From contig OZ034966.1 of assembly GCA_964030785.1 (NCBI GenBank), forward strand, positions 9,663,152-9,727,151: DNA of 64,000 bases. The letters are read 5' to 3'. The DNA comes from Siderastrea siderea (taxonomy: Eukaryota > Cnidaria > Anthozoa > Scleractinia > Rhizangiidae). The stretch's first letter is position 1; every line of letters begins with the position of its first letter. Below are positions 31,091 to 43,569 of this stretch, piece by piece. A model generated the notes under the pieces. It worked only from the letters and a program-made list of their open reading frames with translations, was not told the origin of the DNA and ran no database searches. A program made the position numbers and the translations under genes.

Positions 31091-34000
31091 ACTTAGTTTC
31101 AGCTTTTAAGTCATGTTTATGGGGTAAAAGAAAACCCCAGCGTATGGCACGAAACCGCGCACAGGTGTTCCTGAACGTTATTATTAGCGTATGGAAGACG
31201 TATGACTAACGTTTTAAAAATCTTTGAAAAAAACCGTAGAAATGTTTCAACCTTATTAGTATAAGTGTTGACAGTGCAACCTACATCATCAGAAGATTCA
31301 GTGGAAAAACTGAGTACAACAATGTAAAAGTGAGTGTTTTAAGTATTTACGACATACAGCTTAATGGGAAAAGCGGCTTCTTTAATCATTACGGCTGTAC
31401 ATGTTTAACCATTGGTCGCTCAAGGGCATATTTTTGACAGCTACTTATTTTATTAGGTGTTTGTTTTTTGTTTTCTTTTAGTACTTGTTTTTCAAACGTT
31501 TGGCGTGAATATGGGGAAAATGTGAATGACATTGGTAGACATATTTTTTGAAGTCTCACAATTTTTGAAAACAAAAACATTTCCTGTACTACCTAAAGGA
31601 GACCTTGCATTAGCATAAAACGTATAAAGGAAAGCAAAAAAAAAAAACGATGTTTCCGGCGTTCAACCACATACTAAATTTTTGGTAAAAACATTATTAA
31701 ACATGCAATTTCTGACCCTCCTGGGTATATGGTTTAGATTATTTTTTTAAAAATTTGCAAAACGCTTCTAAATTGGACGACATAGCAACCCCTTCACCTC
31801 TCATTCCCCTCCTTCTGGAATTATAAAAATTTGACTTTTTGAATTTAAATTCATAATGCCAAACTAGTGCGTAGAGGACATCACAGGCTATCTATGAAAG
31901 ATAAAATACTTTTACAATGTAAAATATTGGAAAATAGGGGAAAAAACGAGGTCTTCGGGGGCACTACTGCGGGTGATATATTATTGCAAATACCACTTCA
32001 ACTTCCCATTTATTCAATATAAACCAATGGAGATGGATTTCTAAAAAGGGTTGGAAGGTGAATTGTTGTCGAAAAGAATATTTGGAAGATATTTTTTACC
32101 GAAGGTTCAGGGGATAAGGGCAAATAAGCTGTTTAAAACACGTAACAGCTTACGCCAGGAATACATTTAATTGTAATAAATTTGGAGTACATAAGATCCG
32201 AGTTAATACTGTATAATGATCAGAAGAAAGTTGCGCGCTCGACACGACAACACTGGCAGATGATCAAAGAACGGCAGCAGGTTTGGTTACGTTGGAAAGG
32301 AGGTCGAACGAAAGGACAATTTATAACGAGGTAAAGTAGCTTTTAAAAGCAATAATTTCGATCATAGCAAATTGTTATCACTTCAGTCAAACTCTACCGT
32401 CTTTAGAAACTGTCCGGCCTTTGTGATCATAATTCTTCATTGCTTAGGAACAGAATTAGTAAACTAAAATTTTACTAAACTGCATACATAGGAAACAAAA
32501 CCATTTGCAAATATAGCAAATTAATGCTTCGTATTTGCGGGTCATAAAGCCACGACACTTTTTTCGAACTTAAGACATCAAGGATGAAAGTAAAGGAATA
32601 TCATTTTTGCTTTGTATATCATGGACGAGACGCAGCTAATAGGAGAGGCTTCGTAGCAAGTAGAAAAACATTTCGGCCGTTAAAAGTTATTTGGCGATTA
32701 GACCTCAATGAAAACTTTTCTCTTGGCATTAATGGCCACGCGTAATAGCACTGAGATAACTCCGTAAACGATCATGAATGAACATATCTGATGGTACTTG
32801 TAAATTGCCCTTTAATTAAGCAAACAACTTTGAGACTGACACTTAAATTGGAATTAAAAGACGATCGAAATAAAGTGTTAAGTGGAAATCTCCTAAATCC
32901 CTGACGAGATTTGTTGCCTTCTTTTGCCATTCATTATTTTCAGCTTATGGCTGCTTTCGGGAAGGTAAACTTTTATCTGTTTTAAGATAAAATCGCAACT
33001 ATTATTAAAACATATGTATTTTTTGGTTTGTTGACTCGTTTTTACTGACAAGGGAAAATGCTCTGAAAACAGCAATCTTTGCTTCTAACATTGGAAATGA
33101 GGAAGAACGAAAGAACAATCTATAACGAGGAAAGAGAGCCTTTGAAAGTAATAATGTCACAAACAATTTTTTGATCATAAAAAGGTTGTAAACTCTAGCG
33201 TTGTTACTGAAAGGGCCTTTGTTTATGTAAGTTTTTCTGTACAAAAGGAAAAAACAAACTAAAATTTTACTAGATTATAAAATTTTTTAATGTACAGCGA
33301 AGTAAAGCTTTGTATTCGCAAGTCATAAAGCTAAGCCAAAATTTCCATTTGAAGATCGAAAGTAAAAGTCTAAGTATATGTTTTGTTTTGAAAATGATTG
33401 ACGAGATATAGCTTAAAGGAGATGCATCATAAGAAATAGTTTGAAACATTTCGTGGAAATATTTCAAATTTGTCAGTCAAGAGTTGACAGTGAACTCTAA
33501 ATTATCAGAAGATCCAGTAGAAAAAGTAAAGCAATGCCAAAATAAGTATTTCCTTTCTAGCCGAAAACATCAGAAAGAGATTTGTCGATAAATTTATTTG
33601 CTGCCTTATACGAAATTTTGGCAAAATGTTCCAATAACAAGTAAGATTAAGCCCGTCTACAACACATTCTAACCTCAAAAACGGTTTTTTTTTCTATTTT
33701 CTTTCTTTTTTTTCCTATTTTTGTATTTTTTCTGGATTTATTTTACCAAAATACCAAATAACATTGTTATCCTTCTGTCACCAATGTCGTCACAGATATC
33801 GTCAATCTACAAACACTACGATCGTTCACATGGTAACCACCTTGCATGGCATCCAGAATTATCATGCAACGTGGAACACGCAAGGTTACACGTTTTTTTT
33901 ACTGGACAGTTTGAAATATATCTCTACAAGCCGAATTTGAAAAGCACCCCGCTTTTATTTGCATTTCAACGTCGCAGATAGCGGGGAGTTGCAGTGCATG

Positions 34001-34533
34001 TACATTTAAGTTTACATTAGGAAAGCAAAAAAAAAACAAAGTTGAAGTCATCGTCCTCCGTTCTGCCGAAGAACTGGCGGTCTGGAAAGCAAGAAAATTT
34101 CCGCCGACTCCGTTGTCTGCCGCTAAGAAAAACGAACTTGCCGCAAGGGAAATAACTTTGGGCCATATTGCAAAGAGTACCTAAAACTGCAGATTCTTTA
34201 GAAAAAAATTGCGAAAATCGACTCTCTTCCACGACTCTGCATGCGATAAGCTAAAATTGAACACATTTTGAGAAAGTAAAAACAAAATTTAACGGGCATA
34301 ATTCGCAAGAGGAGGTCAGAGGTTGCATCTGATAACTTACATAACGCCCCGTAGCAAGAACATAAATCATCAGGCTGTTAAACCTTCAGGCCCACAGAAG
34401 TCTTCTTAGTAGAAGTATCGTAGTTAAGTGCTATACCTAATTAATTATACGACCCCGCAAGCATTATGCTTTAACTTTTTATCGTGTTTAAATAAAGGAT
34501 GTGATGGTGATGATGATGATGATGATGATGATA

Positions 34534-34606
<73 letters not shown>

Positions 34607-34665
34607 GAAAGTGGGGAAGGGGAAAGAGGTCACCTGCTTTGTCAATTGTGGTTCAAATCTTGAGT
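31091..34665 (+). repeat. Tandem segmental repeat, unit 2 (3.58 kb)
   Basis: The unit starts at ACTTAGTTTCAGCTTTTAAG and follows unit 1 block for block. It contains the segment missing from unit 1 (about 33400-33740) and ends with a second GAT run. Similarity to unit 1 across 31900-33240 and 33990-34490 looks very high by eye, pointing to recent duplication or homogenisation. Confidence 0.85.
34503..34608 (+). repeat. (GAT)n microsatellite at the end of unit 2
   Basis: About 105 bp of GAT/ATG repeats at the position equivalent to 30922-31032, with one GATAAT interruption. The two runs differ in length and interruptions. Confidence 0.95.
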
Positions 34666-37565
34666 CCTTAGTTTCAGCTTTTAAGTCATGTTTATGGGGT
34701 AAAAGAAAACCCAAGCGTATGGCACGAAACCGTGCACAGGTATGGAAGACGTTTGAGTAACGTTTTAAGAATCTTTGAAAAAAATCGTAGAAAGGTTTCA
34801 ACCTTATTAGTATAAGTGTTGACAGTGCAACCTACATCATCAGAAGAGTCAGTGGAAAACTGAGTACAACAATGTAAAAGTGAGTGTTTTAAGTATTTAC
34901 AACATACAGCTTAATGGGAAAAGCCTCTTTAATCATTACGGCTGTTTGACCATTGGTCGCTCAAGGGCATATTTTTGACAGCTACCTATTTTACTAGATG
35001 TTTGTCTTTTGTTTTCTTTCAGTACTTGTTTTTCAAACGTTTGGTGTGAATATGGGGAAAATGTTAATGACATTGGCAGACATATTTTTTGAAGTCTCGC
35101 AATTTTTGAAACAAGAACATTTCCTTTACTACCTAAAGGAGACCTTGCATTAGCAAAAAACGTATAAAGGAAAGCAAAAAAACGATGTTTCGTTCAACCA
35201 CATACTAAATTTTTGGTAAAAACATTATTAAACATGCAATTTCTGACCCTCCTGGGTATATGGTTTAGATTATTTTTTTAAAAATTTGCAAAACGCTTCT
35301 AAATTGGACGACATAGCAACCCCTTCACCTCTCATTCCCCTCCTTCTGGAATTCTAAAAATTTGACTTTTGAATTTAAATTCATAATGCCAAACTAGTGT
35401 GTAGAGGACATCACAGGCTATCTATGAAAGATAAAATACTTTTAAAATAATGGAAAACAGGGGAAAAAACGTGGTCTTCGGGGGCACCATTGCGGGTGAT
35501 ATATTATTGCAAATGCAACTTCAACTTCCCATTTATTCAATATAAACTTATGGACATGGATTTCTAAAAGGGGTTGGAAGGTGAATTTCTATCGAAAACA
35601 ATAATTTGGAAGATTTTTTTTTTACCGAAGGTTCAGGGGATAAGGGTAAATAAGCTGTTTAAAACACGTAATAGCTTACGCCGGGAATAAATTTAATTGT
35701 AATAAATTTGGAGTACATAAGATCCGAGTTAATAGTGTATAATGATCATAAGAAAGTTGCGCGCTCGACACGACAACACTAGCAGGTGATCAAAGAACGG
35801 CAGCCGGTTTGATTGGAAAGGAGGTCGAACGAAAGGACAATTTATAACGACACAAGGTAAAGTAGCTTTTGAAAGCAATAATTTCGATTATAGTAACGTT
35901 GTTATCACTTCAGTTTTAAACTCTACCGACTTTAGAAACTGTCCAGCCTTTGTGATCATAATTCTTCGTTGTTCGGGAACAGAATTAGTAAACTAAAATT
36001 TTACTAAATTGCATACATAGGAAACGAAACCATTTGAATATATAGCAAAATAAATCCTTTGTATTTGCGGGTCATAAAGCCACGACATTTTTTTCGAACT
36101 TAAAACATCAAGGATGAAAGTAAAGGAATATCAGTTTTGCTTTGTATATGATGGACGAGACGCAGCTAACAGGAGAGGCTTCGTAGCAAGTTGAAACACA
36201 TTTCGGCCGTTTAAGTTATGTGGAGATTGACCTCATTTGAAACTTTTCTCTTGGTATTAATGGCCACGCGTAATAGCAATGACATAACTCCGTAAACGAT
36301 CATGAATGAACATATCTGAGGGTACTTTTAAATTGCCCTTGAATTAGGCAAACAACTTTGAGACTGATTTAAATTGGAATTAAAAGGCGGTCGAAGTAAA
36401 GAATTTAGAGAGGAGATGTTAGCAAGTGTTAATTGAAAATTATTTTCAGCTTATGGCTTCTTTCGGGAAGGTAAACTTTTACCTGTTTTACTTGTTTTTA
36501 CTGACAAGGGAAAATGCTCCGAAAACAGTAAACTTTGCCTCTTCATTGGAAATGAGGGCAAACGAAAGAAAAATCTATAACGAGGAAAGAGAGCCTTTGA
36601 AAGTAATAATGTCACAAACAATATTTTGATCATAAAAGGATTGTAAACTCTAGCGTTGTTACTAAAAGGGCCTTTGTTTATGTACGTTTTGCTGTACAAA
36701 AAGAATAAGCAAACTAATATTTTACTAGATTAGAAACATTTGTTGATGTACAGCGAAGTAAAGCTTTGTATTCGCAAGTTATAAAGCTAAGCCAAAATTT
36801 CCATTTGAAGATCGAAGGTAAAAGTCTAAATATATGTTTTGTTTTGAAAATGATTGACGAGATATAGCTTAAGGGAGATGCATCATAAGTAATAAGTTTG
36901 AGACATTTCGTGGAAATTTTTCAAATCAGTTGTTAGTCAAGAGTTGACAGTGAACTCTAAATCATCAGAAGATCCAGTAGAAAAAGTAAAGCAATGCGAA
37001 AATAAGTACTTCCTTTCTGGTCGAAAACATCAGAAAGAGATTTGCCGATAAATTTATTCGCTGCCTTATACAAAATTTTGGCAAAATGTTCAGATAACAA
37101 GTGAGATTAAGCCCGTCTACAACACATTCTAACATCAAAATTTTTTTTCTATTTTCTTTCTTTTTTTCCCTATTTTTGTATTTTTTCTGGATTTATTTTA
37201 CCAAAATGCCAAATTGCATTGTTGTCCTTCTGTCACCAATGTCGTCGCAGATGTCGTCAATCTACAAACACTATCATCGTTCACACGGTAACCACCTTGC
37301 ATGGCATCCAGAATTATCACGTAACGTGGAACACGCAAGGTTACACGTTTTTGTTTACTGGACAGCTTGAAACTACAAGCCGAATTTGAAAAGTACGCCG
37401 CTTTTACTTGTATTTCAACGTCGCAGATAGCTTGGAGTTGCAGTGCATGTACGTTTAAGTTTACATTAGGAAAGCAAAAAAACAAAGTTGGAGTCATCGT
37501 CTATCGTTCCGCCGAAGAACTGGCGGTCCGGAAAGCAAGAAAGTTTCCACCGACTCCGCTTGGAA
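34666..37565 (+). repeat. Tandem segmental repeat, unit 3 (2.9 kb, truncated)
   Basis: The same block order as unit 2, but the match stops at CCGACTCCGCTTGG, about 1 kb before the expected end, and passes into GATT/GGAT simple repeat. It is somewhat more diverged (for example the GGCACCATTGCGGG block and a deletion around 36410-36500). Confidence 0.8.
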
Positions 37566-37574
37566 TAATAAAGT

Positions 37575-37779
37575 GATTGATTGACGGATTGATTGATTGT
37601 TGGATTGATGGATTGATTAATTGATGGATGGATGGATGGATGGATGGATGGATGGATGGATGGATGGATGGATGGATGGATGGATGGATGGATGGATGGA
37701 TGGATGGATGGATGGATGGATGGATGCTTGGTTGGTTGGTTGGTTGGTTGGTTGGTTGGTTGGTTGGTTGGTTGGTTGA
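37575..37779 (+). repeat. (GATT)n, (GGAT)n and (GGTT)n microsatellite
   Basis: A GATTGATTGACGGATT lead-in is followed by about 100 bp of TGGA repeats (37624-37725) and about 50 bp of GGTT repeats (37730-37778). It truncates array unit 3 and ends about 380 bp before the start codon of gene A. Confidence 0.95.
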
Positions 37780-37799
37780 TTAATTGATCTTGATAATGA

Positions 37800-38155
37800 T
37801 TTACAAGAATAAGCTGTCTAAGGCAGAAAATGCTATAACAAGGCGCACCAAAGGGAGGCGAGCTGGCGAGAAGATTGCGCCGGAGAGAAGTGCCAAAATC
37901 TTTCGAAGGATTCGCTTCGCTCGCCGCTCACTAACAATTCTCCAGCAAAATTTTAAACAAGTCAGCTGACTGTTCAGCAGACTCAAACTTAAATCCTTCA
38001 TTTTGGGCGGGGAAGGATAGACAGCAAATATTTTTCAGATACGAAATGAATAAGGCCACTTGCACGCAGGATAAGCTCCTTTTGAAGATAATTTCGTCTA
38101 AACATTTCGTATCCATATTCATTTTAGATTTCTTCTGGATACCGAGGTCCCTTTC
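37800..38155 (+). promoter_or_regulatory. Upstream region of gene A, conserved with gene B
   Basis: This stretch is paralogous to 48655-48914 before gene B (AGGCGCACCAAAGGGAGGCGAG, ATTTTGGGCGGGGAAGGA, ATTTCTTCTGGATACCGAGGTCCC). Duplication carried the promoter region along with the gene. I see no unambiguous TATA box. The region probably holds promoter and 5' UTR, by position only. Confidence 0.5.
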
Positions 38156-38480
38156 ATGATGAAGCCGTCTCAGAAACTGCTGACTTTTGTTCTTGCTCTC
38201 TATTTGGCATCCTGGATACCTCATGGAAACGCCGCTGGTAAATGCCGTTCACGAGTTTCCAGTTACGGCAAAGCGCTTAAAGGTCACACTTTTGACAAGT
38301 TCAAGGCAAACCGCCCGTTGGATTGTGCCATCGGTTGCGATCATTCGCTCAAATGCCAAAGCTACAATTACGTGTTAGACAAAAATATCTGCGAGCTAAA
38401 TAATCGATCCAAGGAGGCAAGACCTGAAGATTCCGTAACCGACCCCGTTCGGATTTACATGACAAAACAGTTTAATAGAG
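38156..38480 (+). CDS. Gene A exon 1: signal peptide and PAN/apple domain
   Basis: Starts with two adjacent ATGs (38156, 38159); the first gives the usual basic-then-hydrophobic signal sequence ending near HGNAAG. It ends in phase 1 at a GT donor (GAG|GTAGGC). Length 325 bp, identical in all three paralogues. Confidence 0.85.
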
Positions 38481-41400
38481 GTAGGCTGATTTTCAGAGAC
38501 ATCTAGGTCATCTAGCTGAAGATAACACTCAAAGCGGAAATGTGACCGAAAACCAGTAAAGCATCTCACAGTGTTTGTACTTTAATAAACCTGTAAAACA
38601 GCTTAATTTTTTATTTACTTATTAATTTAATTAATAATTAATTTTAATTATTTATTTATTTAAACTTTTTATCAGCGAGTGCAGGAAGCAAAAACACTAA
38701 AAACGTTTATAGCTTTCTCGAGATTTTCGAGGGAAATCAAATCTCACCTAAAGATTACTGAAAGTTAGGTTTCAGGGCCAGTTTCCACTAGCCTGCATTC
38801 GGCACGGATACTCAAGACAACAACGCAAAACATTGTTGGTCACAAAGCCTTTTTCGTACTTTAGTACGGGCACGTGGTACGATTTGGACCTCTCCATGCT
38901 TAATTAAGTTAATGGCTGATTTTCGAAATAGCCTTTAACATAAATGACTCGTAATAACGCAATACGAACATGTTTCCTTCTTAAAGAACGAATTATTTCT
39001 CCCATTTTTGAAAAGCAATGCAGTTAGAGATTTTCGTACTTTCTAGTGTCTAGTCTACAAGAAGGTGTAACTGAATAGAATGCCATACTGAGTGAGATTA
39101 TTAATTTTCTATATACTTCCCTTTAATTTGCCTAGTGCCTCTCGGTTCCATTCGGGAGGTGCCTGCAGAGTCGTGTGAGGAAATTAAGGCGAGTGAAGGA
39201 GAGGAAGCTCTCTGTAAAAACTGGTTGAAGAGTAGCAGCTCCGTAAAGACAACTCTGGTGCATTGTTATTTGGACGCAAAAGGTTGGTTTGCATATAGTT
39301 TTGTATTAACGTGTCTTAAAATTATAACCACATATGGGAGACTCGTGCCTAGTCTTCATTTATTTGATTTTAGGTTGAGGGGAGATTGGACGTGAACAAA
39401 GCGAGACACAGAAGAAGGGATTGGAAGCGATAAGGGAGAAATAAAATTTTCAGAGTAATCAGCTAAGCTTGTTCTTAAAAACCCGAACTTTCATGTTTCT
39501 CCATCCGGCTAAAGGTTCGCTGAAGGGAAGCGATTAGCGAGATCTGTTCGACTCATCTGTACAGATCTAGACTGACGTTTAATTGCTAGTATCAAGTTTA
39601 TAATAGACTTTGAAGTGTAAAATTCTGGAATACGCAACGCTATCCAACACACTGACATCATGAAGAACTAGGTCTCACACCAGCTAAATGGGTCGATTTT
39701 TTTAGAGTGTTTATTGGCTTCCCGGAGGCATGACTTTCCCGAATAGACATGTAAGCTGTCGTCCTGTTTACGTCAGATCCTACGCACGATTGAACGAATG
39801 TAAAGTTTATGCAATTCAACAATAAAAAAAAACCAGAATGGATTGGAGACACACGGCTCTTGCGTAATCCTTTGGACTTTTATCTTCTCGCCATTTTTTG
39901 CCGACAAAATTAGGAGAAGAAAGAGACTGCTCACTGCCTACGAGACTATTGAAGTCTAATCAAATTACAACACCGGAGAGGTGATTGTCAAAAGATACCA
40001 ATGTTATCAAACAATCAAGTGCAACTGCCTGGGATCTAAGGGCTACAGCTGGTTTGGACATTTTTCAGAGACCTTGACTCATAAATTCAAAAGCGTTACC
40101 TCGTTAAGAAGGGCATAGGTGTTATCTACCGCTGATCCCATAAGCTCTTTTTCCAATTTTTTTCCGCTACACTACCTGCACTACTGTAACAACAAGAGAA
40201 CAGAAACCTTTGAAGTTGCGTGGAACTGCTGCAATCTTTTAGAATATCCATGTTTCACGTTTTTCTTAATTTACGAAAGGAGCGAGATTCATATGCCGTG
40301 GCGTGCAGTGCAGATCTAATAGTTTTTTCGCAAATAACTGTTCTTGTTTCCAAATCACAACAGAACGTGAACTTGAACTTGAGACAATTTAGGACAATAT
40401 CGCAGCTTCTGCCCGAAATTGCCTCATATCCTCATTCAAATAGATGGTGATGAATATGAGAAAAGTTATTTGTGCCAAGGGGTATTGCTGTCAGATCAGA
40501 AATTAAGAAAATATGCGGAAAACGTGGACGAGGAAACGTTTCCACAGATATTCCATTCAGTGCACTGTGTTAAAGAACTGTAGCGGTATTGCTCAGTTCT
40601 CCGTACCTTCTTTGCTCTGTTAGTACTGGTATTTTTAATTGTTAAACAGAGAGTGTTTAAAAAAAGGGAAAATGAGATAACAGATCGATAGTTATTCGAA
40701 TCCGCTTAAAAAGGTGACAAATCTGGTAACTTCAATAACAAGGCGTGAACTAATCGGATTATTCTCGCAACTGCCGAAACCGGCAGCCTTCAGATCCCAG
40801 ATCGCAAACGGAATTATTATTTACGAGGAGCTTTTGTATGTACGGCAACGCATAGAAAAATTCTTGGAGTAGGGATGAGAACCAATAGCAAACTCAGCCC
40901 ACCACAGTAATAACCATACTGTAAGTTGCATCATATTCTTCTATCCTGTTTATTTCTCCACAGTGTACCGAATGATATTCCCGACACTTTCCAGCCAGAA
41001 TTACGTCATAAAGTACAACGCCATCAAGAGTGACCTAACTGCGTTCACTCTCTGCCTTTTCGTGAAACTGGGTTCTGATGCAATCGCGAACGGTGAACAG
41101 ACAGTTTACAGCTATGCTACCCAGTCATCATCCAATGGAATATATCTTGCGCTTTTTTCGTCAACAATTGAAATCTGTATTGAGAGTGTTGCCAGGTAAT
41201 TCAATTAGACTTGTATTAATTAAACGTTTTCCTCGTGTGGGATAGCTGGTAATGATAGCTATTATCTTAGTCATTAATACTTCAGTTTTTTCCCCTTCAT
41301 CGACGACTATAGTTAACACTCCCGAGATCAGCTCTTGATGTGTGCCTTAGGGAGAGGTTCCCCATTGCAGAGTGTTGGTGTATTCCATGACCTAAGAATG

Positions 41401-43164
41401 GGAGCAAGATCTCTTTATTAGCAAGTGAACGAGTAAATAACTTATAGGGGAGGAAAGTCAAGCAAGCTCAGAGCCAATGTGCAGGCTATATATATGCAAC
41501 TTCCTGTACTGCGCGTACGTGATCCGATGTTTTGGTTTCGTTCACCAAGGCGTTTTAGTGGAGGGGCGGTGGTGTAGTAGTGTAGAATCGGAGGGTCCAT
41601 GGTCCAAGGCTTAAGGTCTCGTGACCCGTTGTTTCCTTGCAATGGCCTAGCATCTCACCCAGGGGGGAGCAGTAACTGGCATGTACTCCTTGTTGCTTTA
41701 TGCTACAGAGACCGGAGTGAAACGCCAACCGTGTGGGTCTTTCGAAATTAAAAGTGCTGCCATAGGTCTATCTGAAATAATATCCGTTGTCTTCTAGTTA
41801 ACGTCCAAAGCTTGACCCGCAATATTCCCAACGACACCCCAGTTCGACAAACCCTCACAACAGTTTGTCATAGCGGAGCCAGCGCGCTAGCGCGTCAGCG
41901 GAGCTCCATTGCTAAGGAAATTTGGTAACCTATCAAGCCAAGAAATTTTGGTAGTGACGTAATAGACACGTGACCGTCCGTACGTACGTACGTACGTACG
42001 TACGTCCGTCCGTCCGCACCACAGGCTTACCACAGGGTTACACTGGATATAACCCTGTGTTGAATCCCGTGTGTTTTTGGCGCGAAATCGCATGTTGGCC
42101 CGCGTTGTAGCAAAACAAGCAAAGACAACAAAAGTCAAAAACAAATTTGTTAATGGAAAAAAAGCTCAAAAGAATACTCAGTTGTCTTTTCGGTGAGAGG
42201 GGAAAAGTTTAATTTAGGCGAAAAAAATTAGGCGATATAGTTCAGGCGAAAAGTTCAAATTTGCCTTGTCGGTTCTGTTCGAACTCGGTCGGCACACTGC
42301 TTGAGTTCGCAGCTTTTCGCAAGCGGTTTACGACGCCAAATATAGCATAGCTAGTGCTTTTTGGTTTTTTCTGTCCACAACCATGGTTTTTACGGGGTTC
42401 CGAACATATTTTGCCAGGAAAAACACCAGTATTTTCATGCTGATAGGCAGCTTGTCGCGAAGAAAGAAATAAATATTAAAATTAAGTTGGGAAATTACAG
42501 CAAGCGTTCATGGCCAAGTGGACTAATATCCGGCTTCATACGCTAACGGCCCGGGTTCGACTCTCAGCGAGGGTAGGAATTTTTTTCTTCCTTTTTTTTT
42601 TTTTCATTTAACGACTTGAATGAGAGTATTTTCACAAATTAATAACTGCTAGCAAAAAAACAAACAAACTAAACAAAAAGGGGTGCTCCGCTTTTAGGCT
42701 TGGCTAAATCTATATATTATCTTCTTCTTTATAACATAAGGACCATTCTTGTTTTACAGTAGAAACACCAACCTCTTTATTTTTTAAGGGAATTCAACAT
42801 CAAGATCGAAGACTTTGATTGGCACTATATTTGCGTCACATGGGACACCACAAATGGCAGCTACCAACTGTACATGGATGGTCAGTTCACAGGCAGTGGT
42901 GAAGGACTAATGAAAGGTCATGTGATCCAAAGTGGAGGTACTGCTGTGCTAGGACAGGATCAGGACAGTATGGGAGGCGGGTTCGACACCGACGACGCGT
43001 TTGGGCCTGGTCAGTTGACAGAGGTGAACATGTGGAGTAGGGTTCTCCCGGGAAGTGAAGTTGCCGCTCAATACCAGGACTGCCGCATCCCCCAAGGCTC
43101 CGTCCATGCATGGTCCCAGTTTAAAGATGCTATTTATGGTGCAGTACAAGTAGAGGAACCGTAA
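38156..43164 (+). CDS. Gene A: secreted PAN/apple-pentraxin protein (4 exons, 359 aa)
   Basis: Exons 38156-38480, 39136-39282, 40964-41195 and 42789-43164 all have GT-AG borders and sum to 1080 bases, giving 359 residues with no stop. Residues 1-27 are a signal peptide. Residues 30-108 are a PAN/apple domain (Cys30, 57, 61, 67, 79; CQSYNY and ICELNN motifs). Residues 109-157 form a short Cys module resembling the start of fibrinogen-related domains (SCEEIKASEG). Residues 160-357 are a pentraxin domain, with Cys188 and Cys250 as the expected disulfide, YICVTWDT in place of the HxCxS/TWxS signature, and a QDQDS calcium-site motif at 291-295. It is likely a secreted, calcium-dependent recognition protein. 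Ligand and oligomeric state are unknown. Exon phases are 1, 1 and 2. Paralogues B and C follow downstream. Note that the usual signature His is Tyr here. Confidence 0.85.
39136..39282 (+). CDS. Gene A exon 2: fibrinogen-related-like Cys module
   Basis: Acceptor TTTGCCTAG and donor AAAG|GTTGGT give 147 bp in phase 1-1. It codes VPLGSIREVPAESCEEIK, then LVHCYLDAK. A symmetric phase-1 exon can be shuffled between genes without breaking frame. The S-C-x-E-I-K-x-S motif and Y-x-D-x-K-G ending resemble the first part of a fibrinogen C-terminal domain, without the rest. Confidence 0.8.
40964..41195 (+). CDS. Gene A exon 3: N-terminal half of the pentraxin domain
   Basis: Acceptor TTTCTCCACAG, donor CCAG|GTAATT, 232 bp, phases 1 to 2. 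Codes MIFPTLSSQNYVIK, LTAFTLCLFVKL and EQTVYSYAT, the first strands of a pentraxin with the conserved Cys. It is two codons shorter than exon 3 of B and C, in the loop after YSYAT. Confidence 0.85.
41565..41770 (+). mobile_element. tRNA-derived SINE-like repeat in intron 3 of gene A
   Basis: A degraded copy of the repeat at 1285-1570 and 53945-54240 (GGCGGTGGTGTAGTAGTGTAG, AGCATCTCACCCAGGGGGGAGCAG, ACCGGAGTGAAACGCCAACCGTG). It occupies the equivalent intron to the copy in gene B, so it probably inserted before the gene duplication. Confidence 0.6.
41878..42720 (+). repeat. Intronic repeat block with (ACGT)n and tRNA-like boxes
   Basis: The block contains GTACGTACGTACGTACG followed by CCGTCCGTCCG (41977-42013), an ATAACCCTGTGTTGAATCCCG segment, and at 42505-42575 a tRNA-like pair: A box TGGCCAAGTGG, B box GGGTTCGACTCT. 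From about 42025 it is closely matched by 50722-51515, which lies in intron 2 rather than intron 3 of gene B. It is a mobile or transposed repeat, not part of the ancestral intron alignment. The tRNA-like part does not fold as a functional tRNA. Confidence 0.55.
42789..43164 (+). CDS. Gene A exon 4: C-terminal half of the pentraxin domain
   Basis: Acceptor TTATTTTTTAAG followed by 376 bp ending in TAA. Codes WHYICVTWDT, QLYMDGQFTG, GTAVLGQDQDSMGGGFD, LTEVNMWSRVL and a C-terminal tail ending VQVEEP. The GQDQDSMGGGF segment aligns with the calcium-binding E-Q-D segment of pentraxins. Confidence 0.88.
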
Positions 43165-43569
43165 TACAAACTGTCTGACTTTTTAAGATCTAAAACTGGA
43201 GTGATAGTAGGTAGTTAAATGGCTAGTCGTGTAAATTCAGCACAGAACGTAACCTGCGTTTGTAGTCGTGTTATATATGGCGCAAAGCTTTGGTTGTCTG
43301 AACGAATGGAACGAAACTTATGTGTACGATCTCTCTAAGTCAAACGCATGACTTTTTTGTGAAACTGATTAGTTAACTTAAGGAACATAATCGAATTTCT
43401 TCATTTTACATCAAAGAGTTCAAATAAGTTAGATTTAGTTCGGAAATCAAACGAAAACGATCGAAATCAAAGATGATTGAAAGTGTTCCTAAAGGCAGGG
43501 ATTAAAGTTTGCTACAAAGAGTTCGATAGCTGGTCTTTCGACTTTGTTCGATATACGAATTTGTTTAGT
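43165..43569 (+). other. Downstream flank of gene A, paralogous to gene B flank
   Basis: Probably 3' UTR and flank. It is similar to 54961-55130 and then, after the 2.5-kb insertion specific to gene B, to 57637-57800. No clear AATAAA was seen before the LINE. Confidence 0.5.

Noticed and set aside
42505..42575. Possible tRNA gene with A and B boxes
   Set aside because: The acceptor and anticodon arms do not pair; it is better explained as a tRNA-derived part of a repeat.
43477..43569. ATG at 43477 as the true start of the L1/Tx1-like ORF
   Set aside because: These bases match the host flank in the paralogous locus and precede the LINE insertion point, so the start is accidental.
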